This document shows, one piece after another, positions 11,977 to 22,800 of a stretch of DNA of 64,000 bases. Source of the DNA: Gnetum montanum. Lineage: Eukaryota > Streptophyta > Gnetopsida > Gnetales > Gnetaceae. The notes beneath the pieces were generated by a model. It did not search any database. It was not told the DNA's origin and saw nothing but the letters and a program-made list of their open reading frames with translations. The stretch lies in the NCBI GenBank assembly GCA_015680685.1, contig MNCI01000556.1, positions 879,931 to 943,930 of the forward strand, written 5' to 3'. Position numbers and translations under genes: made by a program. Position 1 is the stretch's first letter, and every line of letters starts with the position of its first letter.

Positions 11977-12984
11977 TGATGAGAGCGGTTACTCTAGTAG
12001 TTATTCTAATTATTAGAGCAGTTACTCTATTGGTTACTCTAATAGTTATTCTAATTATTAGAGTGGTTACTCTAATGGTTACTTTAGTAGTTATTGTAAT
12101 TATTAGATTGGTTACTCTAGCAGTTATTCTAATTATTAAAGTGGTTACTCTAGCGGTTAATTTAGCAGTTATTCTAATTATTAGAGTGGTTACTCTAATT
12201 ATTAGAGTAGTTTCTACCAAGTTTATAAATACAGTGGCCAGGCGCATAATTCGAAAGAAGTCTTTTAGTAATCAAGTAGCAAAACTCTTGTAGCTTGTTT
12301 AAAAGTTAGAGTATTTTCCAAGTGCTTGCAACAGGAGGTCTAAGTGTGGACAGATCTTTATTCTAGCATTATGTAGCTAAGAACATCTTTTGTATGGAAA
12401 TAAAGATGAGCTCTTTGATTCATCCTTGCAACACTTGAGATTTGTTTTCTTATGCATTTCTTTTATTTTATTTTCTTATGCATTTATTTTATTTTATGCA
12501 CTTTACATTTCTGTTATTCGCACAACAATTCATTTTGATCAATTAAGCAAATTGTTAAATTACACAAGCATGGCCACTTCGAGCATGCGTGTAATACTTG
12601 GTAACCCAGTAACGATTAGTGTTTGGTAATCCCTGCAGTGTTGCATTGGTTCAAGATGTGTACAGCAAGTGGGAACGGATGCTAGTGTTAGGATTAGTTA
12701 GAACTTAGTTAATGAGTAGTTAAGTTAAATTAGTCACTTAGTTACCTCTCTCCTTCCCTACTAGCATAGGACATAAAAACATAAAAGCTATAAAAATCAT
12801 AAGCCTCAAGATTACTTAACCATACAATTGTGACATACAAGTAAGCTTGGGAAGACAATGATCAACCAACCCGTCCCTGTTCTACAAGGGCACATAAGCA
12901 CTCAGTCCTTGGAATTTGACCGGATCATGTGTGAAATGCTCATATTCATATGGTTGGGTGTAGGGGGTACCTCGCCACTCATCA
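11977..12984 (+). repeat. 3' LTR of Ath1
   Basis: Starts TGATGAGAGCGG after a PPT and ends CCTCGCCACTCATCA. Its 3' two-thirds are the same as the E LTR read in reverse, for example 'GGGGTACCTCGCCACTCATCA' in part and the 'AGTTAACTA'-rich middle. Length is 1,008 bp versus 812-828 bp for E and 845 bp for F; the excess is mainly the minisatellite at 11986-12213. This copy fixes element orientation and right boundary. Confidence 0.85.
11986..12213 (+). repeat. Minisatellite inside the Ath1 LTR
   Basis: Imperfect tandem units built from GGTTACTCTAATAGTT and ATTCTAATTATTAGAG blocks, about 33 bp per compound unit, roughly seven copies. It occupies the position where E and F LTRs carry GATATCGC/AATATTGCG-type repeats. 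Long open frames on both strands here are products of the repeat, not genes. Confidence 0.85.
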
Positions 12985-13605
12985 ATTATACTTGGATGTA
13001 ATTCATGATGGTAATAAAGATCGATATTGCTTTCCATCATTGCAACATCCACTTAGTTTCAGTTGTTCACTTAGCATAAATTTTACTATTTTCTTAGCTT
13101 AATCATTTACATTTCTCACACACTTTATTTTTACTTGCTTATTAGTAAAGTAAAATGAGTACAACTAGTTTTGAGTGTTAAAGTATAATCATTTGGTAAC
13201 CTAGTAGTGGTTTCACTTAATTCACTCAATAGTAAACTAACTTGGTAATTCTAGTAATAATTACATGAGTCCAAGATGTGTTTGAAAAACTAGGAACAAA
13301 TTCTCATCAATATAGGCTAGAATAGATTTACATTTCTATCATTACTTAGACTTAGCACTTAAGTTCATTTTTATTATATTTACACTTAGTAGTAAAATGA
13401 GCCTTATAACATCAATTAATCATAGGCCTCACTAAGAGCTAAACTATACATTTGAACTTCACTAGCTCAAGGTTCGAAGATAATGATCTCAAACTTAACA
13501 TCAATCACTAGCATAATTACATTGTCTATCCATGAATTACAATCTGGTCACATGTGAGCACTCATGACTTGTACAATAGAGTGTTGGATACCCCATCTCT
13601 CATCA
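12985..13605 (+). repeat. 3' portion of an older Athila-like LTR
   Basis: Resembles the middle and end of the A LTR (14830-15872): 'GGTAACCTAGTAGTG', 'ACTTGGTAAT' and 'GAGTCCAAGATG', ending 'GGATACCCCATCTCTCATCA'. Its 5' part is missing because the Ath1 3' LTR abuts at 12984, so Ath1 seems to have inserted into it. Whether it was a 5', 3' or solo LTR cannot be told. Confidence 0.6.
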
Positions 13606-14467
13606 CTGAAGAAATTTGATATTTTTATTATGGCATCATCATAGGATACACAAAAAAAAACATTATACAATTTTAATTACTATTAAAGAAATTACAATTA
13701 CATAATGAAAGCATATAGTTATCAAAGTGACATTGTTGGGTGAAAATGATGGACAAAATAAAGAAATTCTTTAAAGGTTACCAACTATTAAGAAGAAGAT
13801 TAAGAAGAAAAAAGAAAAGAATGTTGCTTCAAAGAATAATGAGTAAGTTTTGCTAAAATAAGTATAAATAAAGGCCAAAGTGGTTAAAAATAAAAGTAAA
13901 TTTAAACTTGAACTAATAAAGACAAAGATGAGATTTGCAATCATAGATGCTTTAAAAGAGAAAGTCAAAAAAAGAACAAAAGAGAAGCATTTGTGAGTTG
14001 TAGATATCTCAAAGGTAGAAAATAAAACAAATGAAGTTTTAATTAAGGAAGTTAAAAACATTATAGATGATATACATCTAACATCTCTAAACATTATTAA
14101 AATTTTAGGATGTTAGGTGAATGACATGAAAAATCTTGGTATGTAATAATTAAGTCTCATGATGTGAAAAAGAGAGAGTATGTTTGGAAACATTGAAGCT
14201 GCTTGAAGTAAAGTGAGAATGGGAAAAGAGTTTGGATAAACAAACATCTTACTTGAAAGGAACTTGTAGAAAGGGTTGATGAATGAAAAATGGTTAAGGT
14301 ATCTCATGAAAAAGGTTTTGTAACATATCTAAATGCTAGAAACATGTTAATAATTACAAATAAGTAGTATTCTAGAAATTATTTAGAAAACATATAGGCC
14401 CTTTAAGGTATGTATTTATTACTATAGATAGTACAATTCAAATAACATTAGTTTCATTAATAGTTTT
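13606..14467. other. Unrecognised A-rich stretch
   Basis: 862 bp between an LTR end and the 5' LTR of element A. The plus strand is very purine-rich (runs of AAGAAGAAGA and AAAAGAAAAGAA near 13790-13830), which opens long antisense frames (13771-14094, 14113-14307) of low-complexity Phe/Leu/Ser; I do not regard these as genes. No PBS is evident just after 13605. It may be decayed leader/gag or flanking DNA. Confidence 0.4.
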
Positions 14468-15872
14468 TGATGAATAATAAACTTATCAACTATGTCAAGG
14501 TAGCCTTATTGATGAATATAAATTGATGTAGCTTGAAATGCATCAATGTTGATGCATTGATACAATCGATATATTTCCTTATGTAAATGTGTACACCTAG
14601 TACATTTATGAAATTTTTTGTCATTCTAGTAGTTAGATTGTTTGTAATTTGTTTATGTCAAAGTTAGCATTTTTCCTTTAAGTGCCACAACATAGATTGA
14701 ATGACATATACAAAGGTTTATTTGAGTGCATAATGTACCTAGATAACTTTACATGATGACAATAAAATAAATCTTTGTTCTATCTGTTACAACACTTTGA
14801 TTCATATTTTAATCTATTTCTTTGTAGTTTGTTTTAACTCTTCATTTACTTTTCATGTAATTAGTTAAATATTTTATTCCATTACATGTAGTTAATTCGC
14901 ATGAGTATAATTAATTTTGAGCATAATGTATTAATGCTTGATAATCCTAGTAGTGATTCACTTGGTATGTCCAATGATGAAATACTTGGTAATCCAATAG
15001 TATTAGCACATGTTAAAGAAGTATATGGTGAATCAAGAATGAATACTCCATGCTTAGGCTAGTTTGGACTAAAATTTTACATCTAAAGTAGATTACTATT
15101 TTAATATTTTTATACCATAAAAATTATATTAATAAAAAATACAATCATATGTCTTAGTCACAAACTCCAATAATGTCAGCCCTAAGCCTAGATACAAAAT
15201 AAGAAGGGTTAGAGTCAGGTTAGCAACCTACTATAAAACCTTGCCAAATCTCATGAATGAGTTCCTTTTCAGATTTGGTAGATGCTAGGGAATTCTAAAA
15301 ACTCAATGTGTAGGAATCACATGGCTTGGTTACTATGGAAAATGAGCAAGGACTTGTGAGGGAATCTTGTCTAAATGACATAAAACATTGTTGCCTAGAT
15401 GTTATGAGAGATAGACAAGGGTTGTTACATTGGGGATGGGTTTGGATAAATAAGCAAGCCTAATGATAGAAACTTCAGATGATGACCTAGAATATTACAT
15501 TATTATTCTAGTAAAGGCATCGAAAGGAATACCAAAAAAGATATGGAAAAAATGATCAAAGATGATTTAAAGAAACTACAAATAAATAGAGATTTAGATC
15601 TTTATAAAGGAAAATGCTGAAAAAAAAAACTCATGTAAATAGCACCATTTTGTTGCGATAAGGCTAGGATCATGACAATGATGATATGATTCAATCATAA
15701 TTAACCATACAACCTATGGCCACACAAATATGATTGGAAAGAAATTGATCAACACCCTAGCACTTAGTTATCTAAGGCATCCAACTAGTTCTATGCCACA
15801 GAACTCAATTGGATCATGCATAAATGCTTTTGATTCATATGGCTAAGCATAGAATTACTTTGTTAGGCATCA
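14468..15872 (+). repeat. 5' LTR of element A
   Basis: About 1,405 bp, TGATGAATAATAAAC to GGCATCA. Diagnostic shared words with 37258-37987 include 'GTGATTCACTTGGTATG', 'GTTAGCACA' and 'GAATACTCCATGCTTAGGC'. A TATA-like context and 'TTATGTAAATGTGTACACC' occur near 14580. The end is placed by comparison with the B LTR (ends 57015) and the following PBS-like tract. Confidence 0.75.
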
Positions 15873-16378
15873 TTAGTGTCATTCTTGGTGAATTTGGTGT
15901 TAGTTTTTTACATAGGATTATTTAAGGATACTTGTTAGAACTTTATATAATTTATCATTTACAAATAATAATAATATTTTATTCTAAGGCACACTTACAA
16001 ACTAATAACATCTTCTTCTCATAGGGTAAATTTCCCACATGTCAATGATTCAACTAGAGTGCATGAGATGACTACAAAGAGTAAGGATGACATTCCATAG
16101 TAAATAAAAGTGCTCTACATACATTTAGATCCCTACCATCTAGACTTTTACTTCATACTTCTCCAAGGAAAATAGATGTGATGGATAGACCTAGGGATTA
16201 ACATTGTGCTATCGCTTGATCTCTTAGTATCATCAATGCTCGTGAAAGTATTGATGAGATTAGGGCTTGAGGTAGTAATGTTAAACTATAAGGTACTTAA
16301 TGAAATCTCTAGAACTTACCAATCCATGGAGTTCTAATTACACAAACATTAATTTATAAGGGCTTCCTATAATGCTTT
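15873..16378 (+). other. Leader and start of gag of element A
   Basis: After the LTR is a decayed PBS position (TTAGTGTCATTCTTGGTGAA, compare the intact type in E). 16090-16300 matches the B leader at 57290-57470 ('TCTACATACATTTAGATCC' against 'CTATGTACATCTAGATTCC'). The sequence stops at the E insertion site, GCTTT at 16374-16378, and resumes at 26306. Confidence 0.6.
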
Positions 16379-17190
16379 TTATAAGTGGCGAGGTACCCCT
16401 ACACTCAACCATATGAATACAAGCATTACACACACGATTCGGTCAAACTCCAGAGACTAAGTGCCTACACGCCTCATGGAACACTTAAGGTTAATCATTC
16501 ATTGTCTTCTCAAACTTACTTGTATTTGTCAGGGTTGTATGGTTAAGTAAGTTTGAGGTATGTGATTTTTATAGTTTTTATGTTTTATCTCCTATGCTGA
16601 TGAGGTAAATGGTGTAGAGACTAATTAACTAACTTTAAATAACTAACTAAGCCTTAATTAACCTAGCATTAGCATCTGTTCCCACTTACCATTCACACCC
16701 TGAACCAATGCATCCTTGCTTACCAAACACTATTCATTACTAGGATCACCAAGCGTAATGCACATGCTCAAAGCAGTTGTACTGAATACACTTAACTATG
16801 GGATAAGGGTTTAGAGAGATTTAATTAACTAATACAGAATTTAAATGATGAATAATAAATAATAGTAATGAAAATCATATTTAGCCCATTCCATGCACTA
16901 CATGGTTTATCCAAGAAGTTCTTCTTTATTTCCATACACAAACTTGTGTTCAGGTACAATATTTGCTCAAATAAAGATCCGTTCAATTTGGAGCTCCTAC
17001 TATGGGCACATGGAAATTATTCTATCTCTAGAGAGGAAAAACTACCACAGTTTCACTACAGTTTAGGCATAAACTTAGAAACAAGGGAGAGCCGCCTCTT
17101 ATTTATAGACTTGACGACACACTGCGATATCGCGTATGCGATATCGCGGGAGATGTGATATTGTGGTTGATGTGATATTGCATCCCATCA
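16379..17190 (-). repeat. 3' LTR of E
   Basis: 812 bp; plus-strand start TTATAAGTGGCGAGG (TG of TGATGAGTGG mutated), end GCATCCCATCA. Near its 5' (transcription) end are GATATCGC-type repeats (17120-17180), including the near-palindrome CGATATCGCGTATGCGATAT in part. Preceded by the target duplication GCTTT. Confidence 0.9.
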
Positions 17191-19060
17191 TACCCCCATG
17201 ATTGAATAAAAACTCGTCCTTGAGTTCCCTACAAAATATTGGAATGGTATGGGATTATTGACTTAAAATGGAACTAATGGGATGACATGTGAACAGATTA
17301 TCATTACAAGACAAGACAAAACTGGTGTTCACAACAACAAGAGTGAACAGTTTATACATTTGAAATCAAGCCTTATTTGATAGCTTAGAGAGAAGAGAGA
17401 AAAGATAAAAAGTTTTGTTGCTACCAACACCAAGATTGTGCATTTTGTTGTCCATCCATAAGCATGTCATCGATCTTGCTCCTTGCATAGCTATTTTAGC
17501 ACTGATCCGTTCCAAGTGTTCCCTCCATATCCAATCCGTTATTTATATGATTTCCATCTGCACACACAACACAGTATTTATATTAGCAAGGGTAAATGAA
17601 TCACAATGTAGTTAATACCTTGCTTCGGTGAAAGGTCCATTAGCTAAGTTATGGTATGGCTGATATGGATCTAGATATATATTCATGATAACTATCGAAG
17701 GTGTAGGGGTTAGGAGAAAATAAAAAAATTGGACCAGGACCCCCATGACTAAGAGCGAACCCCTGGTTGCGATAGAATGGAGAAAGAAAAGGAACAAGAA
17801 AGATACCCAAAAAGAGACAACTATAATGTCGATGAAATGGATGTCAAGATGGGAATGAACAAAATAGAGTGGATTGCAAAAATGTTAAGGGAAATAATTT
17901 AACTGATGCACCAAATAGGAATGTCAGTGGGTCCTTCCCAAAGTAGGTCCATGCCCTTAATGCCCTGACAAACCCACATTAGAAGAGTCCATAGGCTTTG
18001 GGAATGTCATTTGGAACAAGAGTTAAAATCTTAACCATAAGAATTTACCAAAAAGAAAACAATGCATCCACCAAAATGTATACTAATGATACAACCAACA
18101 ATGAGATGAAAAATGAAGAGAAGGATAGAAAGAAGAGAATGGAATGGAATCTCAAGAACAAGGTGGTGTACAACCCCTTACGTAGCTAATGATTAATGTG
18201 ACTTAGAAGATCTCATTCCAAGTCTGACCTCAAACAAACCACATCCAATGACTTTGCATTAATGCATTCAGCCAATTCATCCTCTTGAAGTAACAAGAAT
18301 TCCTTCCCAAAGAGCCACCACCATTTCCATGAAATGAAGGAGAAGAGAATGGGAAGCGAGAAGGGTCTTAGTTAGATGGAACATTTTTATTTTAGTTCCA
18401 TAACCAGTTCTTGTAGCCCAAATGATTATTTCGTCTAAGGGGTGTGCTTTGAATTCTCAATGTTTTTTTTATTCTTTTTGTTTATACGTGAGAACCACAC
18501 CATGCAAAGAATTTGTTATTTTTATTTGCTCAGCTTCTTGATAATTGAGTAACGTCGAAACGGTAAGAAAAATCAAGAAGAACACATCCAAGCACCCAAG
18601 ATAATGGCCAACACAAATGCATCAAGTTCCCTTGAAGTCATACCCTTTTCAATCCTTGAGTCCTTCCTTAGTTTGAGAAATGGCCAATCACCAATTCATT
18701 AATAGTTCTCATTTATAAAGGGATTGTACATTTCCAAGCCCAGAGAGACTATAGAAATTTGTGGATGTATGGATGGAGTGGACTCATTACCTATCATATC
18801 AAAAGAACCATACCTTAGTATCAACATCATAACTTAAAGGTAAAAACCAACATTAGCAACCAGTAGCAAACAGTTCATACCATCATGAAGAACACTTATT
18901 AAATGACAAACTTGACAAGATGGATAACACACACACACACACATAAAGAAATGAAAAAGTATAACTATGTTGTAAAACAAAAATAAGAAACGTTAAAATA
19001 TTTTGTAAAACAAAAATGTGTAAGACAAAAATGTGTAAAATTAAAATGTGTAAAACAAAA
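17191..19060 (-). other. E 3' non-coding region with PPT
   Basis: The PPT reads TCATGGGGGTA on the minus strand (17191-17201), directly against the LTR. No gene follows. Conserved blocks shared with F (62799-64000) and Ath1 are at 17203-17240, 17925-17990 and 18220-18300. A TGTAAAACAAAAA repeat tract at 18966-19062 lies just beyond the integrase end. The small plus ORFs at 17415-17615 and 17998-18189 have no recognisable content. Confidence 0.7.
18926..18943. repeat. (AC)n microsatellite
   Basis: Perfect run of alternating A and C, about nine units, in the E 3' non-coding region; not present at the equivalent place in Ath1. Confidence 0.9.
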
Positions 19061-20530
19061 ACTAAAAAGAACTGAGGGCCCCAAATGATCAGCATAGGTG
19101 GCCATCTCCCCCATGACTGAATGGAAAGGGAGAGATCCAAAATAATGAGCATGGATGTACACTATCAGAGGTGTAATTTGAACTGGCTGTTCTTAGTTCA
19201 TGGAAAGGTTTTGTTTGTTGCACATTAACAAGTAATCTCTTGTCAAGGCATTCAGGCTTGTATATTATCATGGCTCTCAAGGGAAAGGTTGTATGAATAA
19301 TGTAAGGTCCTTTCCACAATGTTTAAAATTTTGTGTGTTGTACATATGTGGGGTTCCAATAAAGGACCTTATCTCTTGATTGGTACCTAACCTTTTGAAT
19401 TCTTAAGTCATGTTGTTGCTTGTTATGTGCCTTGTGTATCTCGTTTGATGACAGGGCAACCAATCGATTCTCGTCTAGCACATTTAGAGATGTCAATCTG
19501 TATTTTTGTGATAGATCAAGATCAAGGTGGAGGTCATATTCCATGGACAGTGTATGAAGCTTAGTTTGAATTGAAAGTTCTAGGAGTTTTCTGTATACCA
19601 ACTCATAGGGAGAGTAGCCTATAGGGAGTTTCTAAGTGGAGAAGTATGCCCAGAGAGCATCATTCAGTTTCATGCTCCAACCTCACCTAAATTTTCTAAT
19701 TTTTCTCATTAATATTCTCGTAATCTCCTAATTAGTGACCTCAGCTTGGCCATTAGCTTGGGGGTGATAAGGTATGGTCAATTTATGTTCAACCCCTAAG
19801 CATTGCATCAACTTGCAAAAGGTTGCACTCGTAAAAAGTGTTCCATTATCAGAGATGAGTGCACACGGCACACCAAACCTATTTATGATTTGTTTTTGTA
19901 CAAATTGTGAAGCTTTAGATGATGTAAAATCTATTATAGTAGCTACTTCAACTCATTTGGTTAAATAGTCAATAGCAACAATGATATAAGCTTTCCCATT
20001 GGACATCGGTGTAATAGGCCCCATAAAATCTATTCCCCAAATGTCAAAGGGTTCTAAAGGTTGAATCCATTATTCTGGACCCTCCATTATAGTAGTCATT
20101 CCACCATCCCATTGAGAGCACTCATAGGATTGGAAAAATTAATGGGCATCCTGAAATAGTGTTGGCCAGTAATATCCTGCAAGCAGGATCGTAATGGCCG
20201 TTCATCTCCCTGCATAGTGGGCCCCACAGGGATCCTCATGAGCATCCTGGAGAAATCTTAATTGATCCTCATCGGGAACACACTATCGAACCAAGCCATC
20301 AAGATAAAATTTATAGAGTTTTCCGTTTATTTCCATGAAGTACTTGGTTTTGTGAAGAAACTGTTGCTTCTTCCTAAAGTCCAGCCCCTATGGTGTTTGT
20401 TGATAAAGGAGATAAGTAAGAATTCTACTATACCAATTTGTTCCCGTGGGTTTGTTACTTACTACACTGACAAAGAGTGTTTCATTAGGAAAATGATTAG
20501 ATATGGCATATTCATCCTCTTTGTTGTCCC
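19061..20530 (-). pseudogene. Integrase of E
   Basis: Zinc-binding part around 20270-20100 ('DAHEDPCGAHYAGR', 'GYYWPTLFQDAH', 'CSQWDGGM'; some His/Cys lost). Catalytic core: '[18 protein letters not shown]' (first Asp, about 20030), 'CALISDNGTLFTS' (second Asp, about 19850) and 'NGQAEVTN' (Glu, about 19740). C-terminal 'GYSPYELVYRKL' (19600-19565) runs to 'HGGDGHLC' (19089). The D,D,E triad is present, but stops occur at about 20080, 19960 and 19735. Confidence 0.85.
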
Positions 20531-20990
20531 AACATAACTAAGATAAATGATTGACAACTACGTTCTCGATGCCCTTTCGATCTACTATCATTAGATCGAA
20601 CTCCTAAAGGATTACCAACCAACGTATAATACAAGGGCTAACCGTTGGCTTGTTCATAAGGAACCTAATTGCACTATGGTCTATATGAATGTACACTTTG
20701 TAGCCTAACACATAGTGCCCAAATTTGTCTAGTGCAAACACTACAACCATTAATTCCTTTTCTGTAGTTGTGTAGTTGAGTTGTGCACCGGCAATACTCT
20801 TACTTGCACAGTGGATGTAATAAGGATGTTTTTGTTCATCTAATTGTGTTAGTATGGCTCCTAAGGCATAATTAGATGCATAAATCATTATATGAAATGG
20901 CCTGGACCAGTCGGGGGATTGTAGAATAGGGGTTTCCACAAGCCTTTGTTTTAGAGTTTGGAATGCTCGTTCACATTCCCTGGTTCATTC
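20531..20990 (-). pseudogene. RNase H of E
   Basis: The open stretch 20939-20604 reads 'MIYASNYALGAILTQLDEQK', 'HCASKSIAGAQLNYTTTEKE', 'VVVFALDKFGHYVLGYKVYI' and 'IDHSAIRFLMNK' (pieces of one domain). 'RKGIENVVVNHLS' follows after one stop at about 20603. Sequence order is that of Ty3/gypsy RNase H, continuous with RT upstream. Confidence 0.85.
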
Positions 20991-22030
20991 AAAGGGTGCA
21001 TCTTTTTCGTTAATTCTACCAATAGTTTGGAAATCTTGAAGAAGTTCTCAATGAATTTCCTATAGTAGCCAGTGTGTTCAAGGAATGATTGAATATCATT
21101 GACCATTTCTAGTTGTAAGTGATTCCTTGGATAACCTTAACTTGTTCCAGGTCTACCTCTATTCCTAATTGTGAAATTTTATGCCTTAGTACTATGCCCT
21201 CTTGAACCATAAAATGGATTTTCTACCAGTTGAGCTTTAGGTTGGTTTCAACGCATTAGTTCAGTACCTGCTCTAACTGGTCCAGGGCTTGATCAAAGCT
21301 TATCCCATAAGTGGAGAATTCATCCATAAAGACTTCTACTCTGTTACCTATTTTCTATTGAAATATGCTTAGAACTAATCGTTCGAACGTGGTAGGGACA
21401 TTGCACAAGATAAATGGAATTTGTTTATATGAAAACATTTCCCAAGCACTGGTGAATGTTGTTTTGGCTTGGTCTTCTAGTGCAATTTGTATTCAGTTGT
21501 ACCCACTATAACCATCTAGAAAACTGTATTAGTGATGCCCGGCTATAGTGTCTAAGACTTCGTCAACAAATGGTAATGGCAAGTGATCTTTGAATGTTTC
21601 CATATTTAATAGCCTAAAATATATACATATCCTCCATTTGCCTCATTTTTTAGGTATGATTACTAGAGGACTAACCCATTCGCTATCAGCAATGGGATAA
21701 ATGAACCTAGCCTTGAGAAGTTGCTCTATTTCTTCTTTCACTATTTGTTTCAACTTCGGGTTCAATTGCCTTTGCAGTTGTTTTTGAGGCTTCATGGAGG
21801 GGCCCATGTAAATCCTATGCTAGCATATCCTAGGATCTATTCTAGTTGATTTAAGGTATGACCAAGTAAAGGCTATTGACCATTTATTTATCACCTTCAG
21901 CAAACTCTCTTTTTTCTTGGGAGCAAGCTTTGCTTTGATGATTACCAGTTTTCCATTTTTAAGGGTAATGTATTCCAGACTAGTGGGCAAAGATTTTAAA
22001 TCTAGGGACTCTTGTTTAAATTCTTCAGAA
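20991..22030 (-). pseudogene. Reverse transcriptase of E
   Basis: Starts in the linker 'FKQESLDLKSLPTSLEYITL' (22038-21820), then 'LNPKLKQIVKEEIEQLL', 'ARFIYPIADSEWVSPLV', 'GKWRICIYFRLLN', 'FKDHLPLPFVDEVLDTI' and 'YSFLDGYSGYN'. The catalytic loop is at 21311-21339 and reads 'VFMDEFSTYG': the second Asp of MDD is Glu. Several TAG/TAA stops are present. Family role: copies the genomic RNA into cDNA. Confidence 0.85.
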
Positions 22031-22800
22031 ATCTCCAACTTCCCCTAGTTAATGTTATAAGAGTGAAGGGTTGGAATTTGGCAACGAACTTGCTCAAGTG
22101 CATCTACGCTTTCAACATAAGCACTAGTTATCCCCTCAATCAGTTCCATGCATGTTATCGAGTTTCTCTCTTGATTAGCAATTAGCCATTGGGTGTTTTC
22201 TTGTTGTATGGTTGCTACATATAGGCACTTTTGTATGTCAATGTCTTGTGCACACCGATTGCATGCAGGAAATGTTAAACTTCGCATCACCCATGATTTT
22301 TTCATGCAATGACACCCTGTGTTACTATATGCGATGCATGGAACTTTCTTCTTCTCAATCTTTCCAAAAGTATTTTTCCTAGATATTTCTAGGGAAATAT
22401 TGTGGATTCCTAGGCATGCATCTATTGTACTAATCCATGCCCTTCCCATTATTATTGGGAAGTCCCCTTTGTCATTGTTTATTTGGATCACCAGGAAATT
22501 AGTTGGGTATGACCAACCATCCACTGTGGTAACAATATCTTCAACCTATCCCAAAGGAACAGTGATGGACTAGTTGCCTAGCTCTAAGCAAATATTTATC
22601 TTCTTGAGTGGAGGCAGGTTCCAGGTTTTATACAATTCTTATGAAATTAGGTTGACTCCAGAACTTGAGTCAAGAAGAGCCTTATGAGGTTCATTCCTAG
22701 AAACTTGAAGATAAATTAGGGGGCTTCCAGGATCAAAGAATTTCTTGGGAAGGTGGCCTACCTTAATCCAGTTAGTAACGATATGTGTTAACATAGCTAT
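22031..22800 (-). pseudogene. Protease and linker of E
   Basis: 'ALLDSSSGVNLIS' (about 22690-22640) is the retropepsin active-site region, with the usual D-x-G changed (LDSSSG). 'DKGDFPIIMGRAWISTI' (22470-22420) is the conserved C-terminal block. Downstream is a Cys/His-bearing linker 'CIAYSNTGCHCMKK' and 'FPACNRCAQDIDIQKC' (22350-22200), conserved in Ath1, A and B, of unknown role. Two stops split it between 22640 and 22525. Confidence 0.8.

Larger units (their letters stand above)
4657..12984 (+). mobile_element. Ath1: Athila-like Ty3/gypsy retrotransposon lacking its 5' end in the window
   Basis: Order gag (4657-6470), protease (6541-7440), RT (7441-8430), RNase H (8431-8810), integrase (8811-10290), long 3' non-coding region, polypurine tract, 3' LTR (11977-12984). 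Protein wording and LTR ends match element E (16379-26305) throughout. The 5' LTR and start of gag are missing because T-left interrupts at 4656/4657; they presumably lie left of the window. Many in-frame stops show it is dead. Confidence 0.85.

Noticed and set aside
11966-12293. Overlapping 93- and 105-codon ORFs on both strands
   Set aside because: Products of the minisatellite; low-complexity Val/Ile/Thr on both strands.
13771-14307. Phe/Leu-rich minus-strand ORFs resembling membrane proteins
   Set aside because: They mirror an A/G-rich plus strand; no start context, conserved motif or homologous copy.
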